Positions 1 through 8,939 of a DNA stretch of 64,000 bases are shown in pieces. Under the pieces are notes generated by a model that saw only the letters and a list, made by a program, of their open reading frames with translations, did not search any database and was not told where the DNA came from. The DNA is from Cristatella mucedo (lineage: Eukaryota > Bryozoa > Phylactolaemata > Cristatellidae), in contig WPIO01000001.1 of assembly GCA_009760855.2 (NCBI GenBank), positions 2,870,001-2,934,000 on the forward strand. The letters run 5' to 3'. Numbering within the stretch: the stretch's first letter is position 1; each line of letters opens with the position of its first letter. A program made the translations under genes and the position numbers.

Positions 1-303
1 AGTTAATAATCCCATTAAAGTTGAATCTGTTGCAGATCCTTGTGGTAATGAAAGACTTCCAATTTCTTCAGCTTCAAGTCTAACTTTCATTGAGCTAAAC
101 ATCCAAGCTGCAGCATTGTCAACCAGACCTACTGCTAAGTTTCTAACAGGTGGGCCATAAGCCCCACCAGCAGAAGGCTGAACCTGTAGTTGTCCTTCAA
201 GTAGAAGATAAGAATCATGCAGTACATAACATAAACTCTGTTCATCTGGTACAGTAAAAGTTATTAGCTTATTTGAAACACTATCAAGCTCGTTTCCATT
301 CAT
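1..303 (-). CDS. Candidate major capsid protein, N-terminal part (runs off window)
   Basis: An ATG at 303 opens a frame of 101 codons without a stop that leaves the window at position 1. The protein starts MNGNELDSVSNKL and contains FTVPDEQSLCY, an acidic/hydrophobic stretch, then NLAVGLVDNAAAWMFSSMKV. A short N-terminus, then FxVP, then a Gly-Leu-Val-Asn/Asp-like turn before 'WMFSSMKVRLE' is the layout of the first strands of double jelly-roll capsid proteins of Polinton/adintovirus-type elements. It follows the penton-like and coiled-coil genes on the same strand, the place where the major capsid gene usually sits. This is the cleanest reading frame in element A. The assignment rests on pattern and context only. 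A fibre or other capsid-associated protein is the alternative. Confidence 0.45.
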   Translation of the reverse strand, partial: MNGNELDSVSNKLITFTVPDEQSLCYVLHDSYLLLEGQLQVQPSAGGAYGPPVRNLAVGLVDNAAAWMFSSMKVRLEAEEIGSLSLPQGSATDSTLMGLLT

Positions 304-600
304 TTGATAAAACCTACGATACTGGTAGTTTTCAATTTTATATAAAGAAAAACTCGGATCATTTAATTAAAGGATAGTATCAATTAGAGCACAAGCTATT
401 TCTTCTCTGTATAAAAAAATAAAACATTTTTATTTCTTACTCTGGATATATTGACCAGCTCCTATCTTTTCATGTATCCTCCATAGCCACCAGCTCTTGT
501 TCTTTCAGTTAAATCAGATTTTTCTTTAATAAGTCTCTCTATTTCTGTATAGGCCTTTGGGTCATTTTCTTTCGGAGTTTCTGAGTAATCTTCCGTATCT
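304..600. other. AT-rich spacer of element A
   Basis: This stretch lies between the candidate capsid gene and the coiled-coil gene, with many stops in all frames. It shows nothing beyond AT-rich sequence and a possible leader for the capsid gene. Confidence 0.4.
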
Positions 601-1009
601 TCTTCTTCTATACCTTTGGATTTATTTTTATTTTTTGCTTTAGTTTTTCTCTCATAGCTCGTTTGACTTCAAGATCCATCTCCATAATCTTACGGTCATA
701 ATATTCTTTCTTGCGTTTCTCTAGTTCATGTTCAAGTTCTTTTCTCGTCTCGTCTTCTTCTAGTTTATCATCTAATTCTCCAGGTTTATCATTGTAATCC
801 TGGTCAACTTTTTTCTTTCTTAGTTTGTAGTTCAATGAGTTTTCTTGCTTGGTGCATTTGTATTCCTTTATTAGCAATATTCATACTAAGACCAATCAAT
901 CTCGTTAAAACAATTTCCCAATTCCATCACTAACTTTATCAAGAGCACCAGAACCATGAAATCTATCTCCTCTTATTTTTCCATGACCAATTCTAGCATA
1001 TGTACCCAT
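600..1009 (-). pseudogene. Virion-type coiled-coil protein, frameshifted
   Basis: The frame starts at an ATG at 1009 (MGTYAR), hits stops, and continues in other frames to a highly charged Glu/Lys/Arg-rich coiled coil between 877 and 608 (for example KRKKEYYDRKIMEMDLEV). The segment NKGIQMHQARKLIEL matches EGIKMHQQSKLIELQ in element C at about 47.35 kb, where the gene also sits a few bases after the penton-like gene. The ATG is 11 bases beyond the stop of the penton-like gene here and 7 bases beyond it in C, so the two are probably cotranscribed. The function is unknown; a small structural or scaffolding role is an inference from position. At least one frameshift separates the N-terminal part from the coiled coil. 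Confidence 0.55.
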
Positions 1010-1020
1010 TGTTCAATATA

Positions 1021-1884
1021 TTATTTAGAAATTTCTATTGTAACCATACATCGGAACATCGGAAACGATATTGACTGGATTCCATTTTGGTCGGTCAGAG
1101 TGAATCTAAAACTGCTTATTCCTTCTATACTATATCTCCACGTGTTGGTACAAATAGTATATTAGAAAGATGAAGATCTATTTCCTCACCTAGTTTTATA
1201 TGGTCAATATTTATAATATACAATGAGGAACATCGTTCTAAAAATCTAGTTTTAAATTCAACGTAAGGCCTATTAGGATTTACCGAGTCACAGTTAACAA
1301 TAATCCATTTTACACCTGAATTATCAGGCAGAAAATTTTTATTCCAAGCCTTATAAATGCTTTGGAAATGCATAGCTATTCTATGGCTTCATAAGAAGTT
1401 GCACCTACTATTGCTAGATCAAAAGATCTTTGTTGATTGGAATTAAATCCTAAAGTGTCATGGATTGAATTTGAAATACCTGATGCATTACTTCCAAGCA
1501 GAGCAACATAACCACCGACTACTTGCATTATTATTTTATCATCAGCATCAACAGTAAATTGTATACCACTGCTATTTTTATGAGAAGCAATCTATAAATT
1601 ATCTAATGTTCTCAATGCGTCGTTAATAAAGTTTTACAAGTTTATTACTGTCTTAATAGCCTGCTACAATTTTAATTGATTGCAGCAAAGGCACAGTAAG
1701 ACTTCTATTATTCCAAAGTTGATCAATTACTCCAGTAACAACACTAAAAATAACTCTATTTGTGTAAACTAACTTTACTCTTCGTAAAACAGCTTCATTA
1801 CAGACGGAGTTTGGTCCCGTGAGAATATCTAGGGGCTAATGCCTTTGCTACAGAACTAGTTGTTCCTGTTAATCTTATAGACAT
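1021..1884 (-). pseudogene. Penton-like (minor capsid) protein, decayed
   Basis: The frame opens with MSIRLTGTTSSVAKAL at 1884 and ends at a stop at 1021-1023, a span of about 288 codons, which fits a single jelly-roll minor capsid protein. It is broken by several stops and frameshifts. Recognisable blocks are VNCDSVNPNRPYVEF and EEIDLHLSNILFVPT. The second matches GERVDLHIPKIMFLPT in element C at 47.06 kb, and both copies end in VTIEISK or its frameshifted equivalent. It lies directly upstream of the coiled-coil gene and, beyond it, the candidate major capsid gene, matching the penton-then-hexon order of Polinton-type elements. The penton assignment is inference from size and order; no fold search could be run. 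Confidence 0.45.
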
Positions 1885-1889
1885 TCTTA

Positions 1890-2739
1890 TATTTTAATTC
1901 AACAATTTCTATAACAACTGTTATCTGTTGGGAAACTTAGTCTAAAACTCTAAATTTTTGATCTGTAAAATTAATTAATATCTGAGAAACTGAGTCACCT
2001 GAAATATTATGATACTCAATCGTAATTACGCTCGTATACCATCTGTTCCCAAGGATAGAAATAGTAGGCAAAACTCCTGAGGACCTGTGATTCATCACTG
2101 TTTATGTAACTAGATCCACTAGCAACCAAGTTACAATTTACAACACTTAGGTTTAGATCAGAAGCAAACACTTCATTTTCTGAAACAAAGTTAACACTTG
2201 GTGTACAATTTACTTGGTTTTTAATACTAGGATAAGTTGTTGCAAATATAGCATCCGTCGTATGAGCAGAACCAGTGAATCTAAGTAAATTTGATATAAT
2301 CAACTTACTAGCAAGAAATGCCAAACGAATAGGCATCTTAATCCAAGAATTTGAAGTAGCAGTATTAATTCTAAGGTCGAACTTGTCAGTACTAGCCCCA
2401 TATTAACAAAATTATTTATAGTATCTGCTATTCATATATTTACATCATCTGAAATATCTGAATAAATTCCAGGCCTAATTGTTATTGTTTGTTCCAATAC
2501 GCCTATTACTCTATGGACAAAAGTATTATTAGAACTAGTTATATATAGGTCCTAGAAAAATTTTAAAACATCTTGAATTTCTTATTCCAAAGCATAATTG
2601 GATCATCTATACAAACTCTAATAGGATTTGTAGCTCCTGAAATATTAAAAACATATCCCTCTCATTTAGATGCTCTAGACTTTTTTATAGCTTCAAGATT
2701 CCTCACCATTTCTTGAGAAATGTTTACGAATTCTGACAT
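1890..2739 (-). pseudogene. Conserved virion-type gene starting MSEF/L, decayed
   Basis: An ATG at 2739 gives MSEFVNISQEMVRNLE before stops. A longer open piece lies at 2336-2016, with NCTPSVNFVSENEVF and a Ser/Asn-rich, beta-looking composition typical of surface or fibre proteins. Element C has a start of the same kind (MSELV) at 46.77 kb in the same place relative to its neighbours, but its version is much shorter. The gene lies between the CELAVGN-type gene and the penton-like gene. I do not recognise the family. Confidence 0.4.
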
Positions 2740-2771
2740 TTATATATACTAATTTTGCATAAAAGTTTATT

Positions 2772-2978
2772 TCATTTAGCGATATATCTTTTTGGAGAAT
2801 TTCTGGATTTACCAAGGTAATCTACAGCAGAACTAATTGAATGTACTACTCCTGTGTTTCCAACAGCAAGCTCACAAATCCATAGTTCTATTGTACCAGA
2901 TACTTCTGACTCATTCTTTACAATCAATGGAATGAGTTCAATACTTTCTTGAATACCACGTCCTCTCTCTTCTTTCAA
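2772..2978 (-). pseudogene. Conserved element protein (CELAVGN type), fragment
   Basis: A 68-codon open piece contains CELAVGNTGVVHSISS and, near its end, KSRNSPKRY. Element C carries the same blocks at about 46.65-46.75 kb (CEVAAENTEVISSIS and KSRNATKRYAARINK), again just before a gene starting MSEF/L. The upstream part, about 2980-3480, is Lys/Glu-rich and broken in all frames. The function is unknown. Conservation of both sequence and position between A and C shows that it was a real gene. Confidence 0.45.
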
Positions 2979-2979
2979 A

Positions 2980-3480
2980 TAACTTAGAGCAATTATTATA
3001 AACTCTTTCTGTTTTTTCTACTCTTATTATCTTTATTTTTATTGTTTCTTTATGAATTGCTTCTATCATTGGATAAGGGTTACTTTCATCAATCTTATCT
3101 ATTAATGCTTTAAATTATTTTGGAAGATTACAACTTTTTTCTTGAATTATTTCTTCTAGTTCTATCTTTTAAAATGGACTCTACCAGATTGTTTCGGTAT
3201 TTCACTCGCTCGTTCATCTTTATTATTGTTTAAATATTCTATTATTTAATAATAAATGTCATGAGCAGTTTCACCCAAGGCTTTTTAGGATTTATTTATT
3301 AAAGTGCCTCACTTAGTTTAGCTCCTGTTGCGTATATTTCATCATCCTTATTAGTTTCAGCTATGTCTTTTACAAAGACTTCCATTCTTAAAGAAACATA
3401 TCCTATATGAGGGCCTTTTAGCTTTTCAATAAATTAGCTTTATCAAAATCTTGCATTCTTTCTTCTGACTTTTTGAAGTA
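2980..3480 (-). pseudogene. Degenerate Lys/Glu-rich coding remnant
   Basis: Short charged stretches occur in more than one minus-strand frame (for example IDESNPYPMIEAIHKE), interrupted by stops. They link the coiled-coil gene to the CELAVGN-type gene. No product can be named. Confidence 0.3.
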
Positions 3481-3979
3481 CCAGTAGTTGGATTTATTTG
3501 TAATTTACCAGCTCAAGTTTCCTGAACAGTGTTTTGGCTTGATTCACGGTTTTAATTGCTTTTTTAAAATTCCTAACTCAAATGCTTTAACTGCTTTTTC
3601 TAGAGTAGTCTAAATATCTGGTACAGCAATATATTCCAAAGCCTTCTTTATATAATATCTGTTTTGATCTATTGATTTAGTAGCTTCCATTTGCAGAGCA
3701 AGTCTTGGTCTAACTCTCTTAAGCTTTTCGAGAAAAACATTTCCAGAATTGTCTGTTGCCCTCTCTAAGGCATGCTGGTTGAAGTGCGCTTCAGCAGCAA
3801 GCTTCATTGAAATCTCTTGCTGCAATTTCTGCTTCAAGTCTCTGTATCTCTAAGTCATTCTGTAATTCTGTTGCGTCTCTTAAATCTTGTAAGTTTTGAA
3901 GTTTATTTTCATAGTCAATAACTTTTTGAACAGCTTCGTTGCAGTCTTTCTTGATTGAATACATTTTACCATTAAACAT
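3480..3979 (-). pseudogene. Alpha-helical coiled-coil virion-type protein
   Basis: Starting at an ATG at 3979 (MFNGKMYSIKKDCNEAV), the product is almost wholly helical with heptad-like spacing. A frameshift near 3800-3830 splits it into two open pieces. The blocks LQNLQDLRDATELQNDLEI and KLKRVRPRLALQME match LLNLQDLLDYTELQNDVEV and KLKKVRPKLGQ of element C at about 45.5-45.7 kb. In both elements it comes after the packaging ATPase on the same strand. The role is unknown; it is probably structural or a scaffold. The homology between copies is seen directly in the sequence. Confidence 0.55.
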
Positions 3980-4175
3980 TTCTTATATCAAACAATTATT
4001 AAATATAGTAATTAAATGCTTTTCAGTAGAGTCAACTGACAAAAATCTTCCTTCTGATTAAGTTTTGGTTAAATCTATTACTAATACCCATATCTAATCT
4101 AATACCCAAAACGATTCGGTGTGCATGACTTAACTCATTCTCTAAATTGTTTTCTATTAATGTCTCCAGTGTAAG

Positions 4176-4689
4176 TAATAATAATAATAATAATATTGCA
4201 CTTGATAAAGCGCCCTCAGAGAACTTAATCTCTTTCTAGGCGCTTTACATTTGCTGCAAAGTGATACGCAATAGAATAGTAAAGTAAAATCATGCTTGAA
4301 AAACAAACAAAATGAATAACATGGTTAGGGGTTACATGCACTGGGTCAGCATGCAAATGTGGTTAGTGGCAGCATGAACAGTGTCAGCACGCATAAGCAC
4401 ATCGAGGACGAATCACAAGGACCTACTAAATGCTGTCCTAAATAGGTATGTTTTTAAGTTTCTTTTAAATGTGGTCAGGTCAGGGGATGTTCTGATGCAG
4501 GTCGGGAGGGAGTTCCAGGCTGTGGGAGCATACGAGCTAAATGCACGGTCTCCAAAGGATTTAAGGTTTGTACGAGGTATTTCTAGACTGTTGGATTCCG
4601 AAAAGCGAGTGGTACGATGCTTTGCCTGATGGGGTAGTATCTCTGAAAGATAGGCTAGAGCCATAGAATGAAGAGACCTAAAATGTAAG
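4176..4689 (-). mobile_element. LINE-A 3' end (5'-truncated non-LTR retrotransposon)
   Basis: The minus strand encodes the C-terminal tail of the LINE-A ORF2 (LPHQAKHRTTRFSESNSL, then SFGDRAFSSYAPTAWNSLP), followed by a 3'UTR ending in GGGCGCTTTATC and a simple TTA-type tail at 4176-4195. The same 3' end recurs at 14.8, 15.7, 27.8, 47.6 and 53-56 kb. It is a 5'-truncated insertion into element A that interrupts the packaging ATPase gene near 4690, so it is younger than element A. Confidence 0.85.
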
Positions 4690-5199
4690 CTTAACGAATG
4701 TACTCTGTGTCTGTTGCAGTTGTTTTGAAAATTATTATAAATTCATATTATTCCTAATTTCACGTCGAGGAATGTTAATAGATCCTTGAGCAAGATAAAA
4801 TATATTTAGTCCTTTATGCCTACCTCGTATGAAGTAATCCAAGATTTTTGTTTGGTGTTCTGTCATCAAGTCATCAAGAACAATTACGTTCTTAGAATTT
4901 TTCAATGAATCTACTTCTGGAATTTCATCAACGCTATTGATCCAAACATAAGCACCCTTTGATGCGCTATCAGCCATTGATCTAAGACCACGGTATAACT
5001 TTTGGTCTAGGCTTGAGGCAATAATTGTACAAGTATCATAGTTAAAAATTCCATAGAAGATTCAGTTCATGACTAACTGAGACTTTTCTTATCCACTAGG
5101 ATCAAGTGCTAATGCTCTAATTGGCACACTAGGTAAAGGTTCTTTAAGTCCTGTGTCAGTCTCGTGTCCACAATTAGAAGCGTGAACTTTTAATGTCAT
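4690..5199 (-). pseudogene. Packaging ATPase (A32/FtsK-HerA type), truncated by LINE-A
   Basis: Packaging ATPases of this family pump viral DNA into the capsid. The ATG is at 5199. The Walker A region reads SVPIRALALDPSG-stop-EKSQ, so the P-loop GxxGxGKS is damaged by a stop and a Gly-to-Glu-type change. After a second stop come TIIASSLDQKLYRGLRSMAD and the Walker B strand NVIVLDDLMTEHQTK. Then come the sensor-like NIFYLAQGSINIPRR and a frameshift into IIIFKTTATDT, where the LINE-A insertion begins. The copy in element C (44.57-45.31 kb) aligns throughout and shows the lost C-terminus. The gene is divergent from the zinc-ribbon-like gene at 5234, sharing a short AT-rich intergenic region. Confidence 0.8.
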
Positions 5200-5233
5200 T
5201 TCTTATACTAAAAGGTTTTTTTATATTATAGAA

Positions 5234-5515
5234 ATGGAATCTAATATTTATTGCTTGAAGCGTAAAAACCCCGCTGACAATATTCACACAAAATATACAG
5301 AAATAAAAAGCGCAAAAGGTCCAAGAGGAATTGTAAAAGCTATCCGTGCTACATGTCAACACACAAGGTAAGAGTTTGTTAAACATAGAAATACAGAATT
5401 TACTAGTGAAGATTCTGGAGTTCTAACACATATTCTTAAACTAGGAGCGAGTGTAGCAAGTGGAGTTTTAGCTCACGGTCGTAAATTTGCGGCTAGAATA
5501 GCAAGCAAAGAATAA
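5234..5515 (+). pseudogene. Small zinc-ribbon-like protein with one internal stop
   Basis: 94 codons from the ATG at 5234, with one in-frame TAA at 5369. The N-terminal half (MESNIYCLKRKNP, then SAKGPRGIVKA, then ATCQHT) resembles the small zinc-ribbon proteins common in large phages and DNA viruses, which have a C-x2-C knuckle near the start, a Lys/Gly-rich turn and a second knuckle. Here one Cys of each pair appears lost (CLKR, CQHT). The C-terminal half (LKLGASVASGVLAHG) is helical and basic. The gene lies between the divergent ATPase and the protease. The family assignment is tentative. Confidence 0.4.
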
Positions 5516-5569
5516 ATACGTGCTGAGCTAAGAAAGACTATAAATAGTTTTAAAAAGTTCGTAATTGAC

Positions 5570-5903
5570 AGATGTAGAAATACTAGAATATTTAAAAGAC
5601 TTAAAGATAGAAAACTTCCGTCGAGTATTTTCTAGAGATGAACTAAAAAGCCAAAGGAACACGAATCTCTTATTTTTAATACAGGTAAGTCTGACCTATC
5701 AACTTATCATTGGGTAGCACTTAAAAAACAGGGGATACATGTTTTTACTTTGATTCATTTGGAGCACCACCATTAAACGAAGTAATTGATTACCCGAGTG
5801 TTGTACCAAGTTTCCAAACTTTTCAATGACAAGAGTACAACCAAAAAACTGTGGACTGGGATGTTCAATTTTCTTAAAACCAATGAGCATTACTGACTTT
5901 TAA
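5570..5903 (+). pseudogene. Adenain-like capsid maturation cysteine protease, frameshifted
   Basis: The frame runs through NFRRVFSRDELK, frameshifts, gives TYHWVALKK (catalytic His in HW), shifts again to CFYFDSFGAPP (acidic residue of the triad), and later shows QPKNCGLGC, matching the oxyanion Gln and catalytic Cys-Gly of adenain/ULP1-fold proteases. All catalytic residues remain, but they are spread over frames with one or two indels and a stop. Element D has the same protein (FRGVFARDEL, YHWVALKKEG, FYFDSFGAP) after its polymerase. Family role: cleavage of virion precursors during maturation. Here it stands next to the zinc-ribbon-like gene, not next to a polymerase. Confidence 0.8.
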
Positions 5904-5966
5904 ACAATAATTGGATTACTCCCGTAATTTTTTTTAAATTAAAGAAACAAATTGTACTGTATAGAT

Positions 5967-6400
5967 ATGAAAACCCAAGAAAATAAATTGTTTGTCCTCG
6001 AAGATGCTGGAGTTGTTATCCCTGAGGGAAAACCTGCTCACGTTCACGTTGAAAAGGTTGACTAAAGGCTCAAAACCGTATCTAAATGCCTGGATTTATA
6101 TAACGCAAGATGTGTTCCTCCACATTATAGTTAGTCGTGCTAGTGAACAAATGTATTTTCATGGTTATGATCTGTCACAAATATCAACTATTGCAGTTAG
6201 ATTTGATTTCACTAATAAACATTGTCTTTTTTTATCAAAAGAATAAGCAAATGAAATTGACGAGTCCAGGTGAAATCATTCAGAAACTATTAAATGACTT
6301 TGGTATCACAGGTATTCTTGACGGAAGCAATGTTACTAAAGAGTCTTATAACTCAGAGCCAAGACTAAATAAAATATTAAAACTAGATCATATTTAAAGT
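5967..6400 (+). pseudogene. Conserved virion-type protein (GITGxLxGSxVT), frameshifted
   Basis: An ATG at 5967 gives MKTQENKLFVLEDAGVVIPEG before a stop. Other frames continue with VRFDFTNKHCLFLSK, and then FGITGILDGSNVTKESYN and KILKLDHI. The minus-strand gene at 43.99-44.42 kb in element C has VRFDFGKHK, CGITGLLVGSYVTRDCYN and YRIKIDQVTI in the same order, so the family is real. Alternating short beta-like segments suggest a jelly-roll or other beta-rich virion protein, but this is inference. Confidence 0.5.
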
Positions 6401-6439
6401 TTATATTGATCTTAAAGGTTAGATTTTTCAATCCTGCAG

Positions 6440-6950
6440 ATTATTAGGTTTTTCTTTGTCAACTTTGACATTTTCAAATCTGTGCTATTTTCCAATGTAA
6501 CTTGAAATCCTTCCTTTAATCTAAAAAGTTCCCTTTTTTAGACCTATGATCATATGTACAACACAATTTGTACCTGAGATTTAACCCCTAGAAACTACTT
6601 TTGATTGTGATCAACTATGACATCTACTCACGCATTAGGTTTATGTTCCTGGAAAAAACCTGTCAAGACAGTAGCATCCTTCCTTATCAGACGTGTTGGG
6701 TAGAAACAGTTTATCAAGTGTGTTAATTTTTTTATTTTACAAAGCTGTTCTTTTATATAAAAATTATCCTAGACATGCGAATCTTTCTAAATTAGTAATT
6801 TAGCCCATAAGTAATGCTAATAAACATTGAGAATCATAGGAAAGTCTGAAATGTGGAACAATAGGTACTTTAAGCGTGCAGTATATGTTTTTGATGTCTG
6901 AGAGATCTCGCGCTCAAACCGAGAATAAGTAAAGCTGAGCCTAGCGAAGC
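6440..6950. other. AT-rich non-coding stretch
   Basis: No long open frame and no recognisable repeat. The composition is like element A, so it may be its decayed right flank. Confidence 0.3.
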
Positions 6951-6954
6951 TCGA

Positions 6955-7550
6955 ATTCGATGCAGGCAGGGTGACTCTTGCAGGCATCAATAGCTTATAG
7001 CTACTCTTCGGCCTGGGGGGCGTGGTATTACGGCCTGGGGGTCTACTCTAGCTCGGTACCCTGGCTCACGTGTGCGACTTTCCGACCTTCTTTTCTGACC
7101 TTCTGACTTTCTGTGTGGGCTTTTTGACACGCTGATAATTTACCGAGCTTCAAAGTTATGACTAGCCTTGAACTCTGAGTCCGATTCAGAATAAGACCTA
7201 CTTAAACTGGATCTGCTTTTCTGTCCACGGCGTGCATGAAATTTTGATTTAATTTACCTTAAGTACTTGCTGCACACGCCTGCCTTCGGGATTTGCACCC
7301 GCTCATATCGCTTTGACGGCGCGTGCTTCCACGCCAACCGTCTTGTTGGCATGTCCTTCCGTGCCCAACGTGTTTTCGCTTCCTTCTTCTCGTCCGCAGT
7401 CCAGTCTGCATATGATTTTGTGGTGATCTTTCTTTCGGTAGGCGCCTCCGTGCCCATTATTCCGTTGGTATTTGCTCATGCATCCGTTCAATTGCTGTTG
7501 CAGCTTCACCAGATATCAGTGTAATTTATCCCCGTCTCCAACTACGTATT
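6955..7550 (-). repeat. Dispersed repeat R3, copy 1
   Basis: This matches 16.23-16.72 kb in opposite orientation over roughly 500 bases, with about 90% identity by eye in the best part (7267-7390). On the minus strand the core contains CGGGTGCAAATCCCG, close to a tRNA T-arm/B box. One end carries a copy of the GACGGAGATA-type sequence found at LINE-B 3' ends. The open frames across it are probably by-products of the conserved repeat. It may be a tRNA-derived SINE. Confidence 0.55.
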
Positions 7551-7729
7551 GCTACAAGGACTAAGTGAGTGCTACGCGCTGGTTTGATCCAGTGGTGAGG
7601 TTCTCCCAAAGTAAGGCCAAGGTGAATGTATTTGATGGCTCAGGTCTTGGGCTCTAGCAGTAGAGTACGTGAATCATCTGAATAGAGATTAAGTTCTCAA
7701 TGGTCGCTATACAATACATAATACTTTGT

Positions 7730-8260
7730 TTACGGAGAGATTTTAGTCGCACACTCAAAGCCTACGTGGCTGTCGTTACGCATTTGGTAGCCGACAGATT
7801 TCTTCTCGCACGGCTAGGAGAAATTGATATGGTATTATGAGTCAAGTAGTCAGTTGAGCTAGTGAGCAAAATGGAAGTAGCCGCTCAGGACAGCTGGAAA
7901 GATGTACCGCAGTCCGCAGTAATAGAGAGTATGATGTCACAGTGAAAGAATTTTCGAAATGAGTTCCGCAGTCTAGGACATGTAGAGCTAAAGCTGGTGT
8001 TGCCAACGATATTTAAGCGAGGGTATAGAACAGCTAATTTATTATCAAAAGAGGAGGACTTCGGAGTCCGACGAAGCTGAAATTGGTGAAACAGTTTAGC
8101 TAGGTAAGAATGAGCAAAGCTATTTCGGGCCTTGTGGGTCAGATTAAGATTTTTAATTTGTATCCATTGATTGACCGGGAGCCATTGCAGCTCACCAGCC
8201 AAAGAGACACGTTGCTGAACCTAAGAGATGTGCTTACTAGCTTTGCAGCCATATAAATCA
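7730..8260 (-). mobile_element. LINE-B fragment (ORF2 C-terminus and 3' region)
   Basis: The minus-strand frame gives LQWLPVNQWIQIKNLNLTHK and further blocks that match the end of the LINE-B ORF2 at 52.5-52.9 kb (GWMPVEQRIQSKVLTLTHK). The part at 7730-7860 matches the 3' coding end also seen at 15.48-15.56 kb. It is 5'-truncated and decayed. Confidence 0.7.
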
Positions 8261-8375
8261 TTGACTGTTGAGGCTTAATGGCTTTGATCGGTAGCCCAGA
8301 CCAAAACTTCAGTAGGGTAGTCCAGCCTAGACTGAATTAGGGAGCTAGTAAATTATTTAGACAGCCATCGAGGTA

Positions 8376-8520
8376 GATTTGCTCGAGCTGGTTCGGTCCA
8401 GCAGTTAAGGTGCTCGCCCTGACCAAGGTCTGGCTGAGGCCGCGGGTTCGAGCTCCGAGGCATATATTAAGCGCCTGAATAGAGTTCTCTTGAGGGGCTA
8501 TACAAATGAATATAAATTAT
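8376..8520 (+). mobile_element. tRNA-derived SINE-2, copy 1
   Basis: The head has a tRNA-like A box (GGTCCAGCAGTTAAGG) and a B box (GGGTTCGAGCTCC), the two internal RNA polymerase III promoter elements. It is followed by AAGCGCCTGAATAGAG and an AT-rich tail. The segment after the B box resembles the LINE-A 3' end. The copies at 8770, 15585 and 53370 share the whole unit. Confidence 0.8.
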
Positions 8521-8769
8521 ATCAATCTTGAATAGGAATTTCAGAGGGTGATGCATTGCAGATGGCGAGGCACACCGTATAGACAGCTTTCCCAACAGGC
8601 CACTCCTAGCAGCGCTCATGCTTGCTTTCTTGAGTATCTGTGTCAAACCATTTTGGGTCTGCTACCACCGAGGCCTGTGTGCTATCAGGATACGCGAGCT
8701 CTCAAGGAAATATATGCTGCTCTGCTCTGTTCATACCTCTATTTGCTCCTAGCCTCCATCTGCAGGCAT
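8521..8769. other. Spacer between two SINE-2 copies
   Basis: No supportable gene. A short open frame runs through it into the next SINE and is not conserved. Confidence 0.3.
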
Positions 8770-8930
8770 TCGCCGAGCTGGTTTGGTCCAGCGGTTAAGG
8801 TGCTCGCCCCAACCAAGGTCTGTCTGAGGTCGCAGGCTCGAGCCCCGAGGCATATGCGAAGCGCCTGAATAGAGATTAAGTTATCTTGGGGCACTACACA
8901 ATTTAATTATATGTATATTTTATCAATAAG
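8770..8930 (+). mobile_element. tRNA-derived SINE-2, copy 2
   Basis: This is the best-preserved copy. It has A box GGTCCAGCGGTTAAGG, B box GGCTCGAGCCCCG and the 3' segment GAAGCGCCTGAATAGAGATT, then an AT-rich tail. It has the same strand as copy 1, about 390 bases away. Confidence 0.82.
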
Positions 8931-8939
8931 AACGACAGC

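Larger units (their letters stand above)
1..6440. mobile_element. Endogenous PolB-virus-like element A (virion module)
   Basis: This AT-rich block holds a string of small virion-type genes. On the minus strand, reading down from 5.2 kb, are a packaging ATPase, coiled-coil proteins, a penton-like protein and a candidate major capsid protein. On the plus strand from 5.23 kb are a zinc-ribbon-like protein, an adenain-like protease and a conserved virion-type protein. Six of these have recognisable relatives in element C (35-47.6 kb), which is the main support for calling it one element. The left end lies outside the window. No polymerase or integrase is seen here. Most genes carry stops or frameshifts, so the copy is dead. 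A LINE-A 3' end has inserted within the ATPase gene. The right limit near 6.4 kb is where recognisable coding ends. Confidence 0.7.

Noticed and set aside
7254-7524. Conserved frame RRLAWK..KRYERVQIPKAG shared with 16.3-16.6 kb
   Set aside because: The whole nucleotide repeat is conserved, including a tRNA-like segment. The frame is probably incidental.
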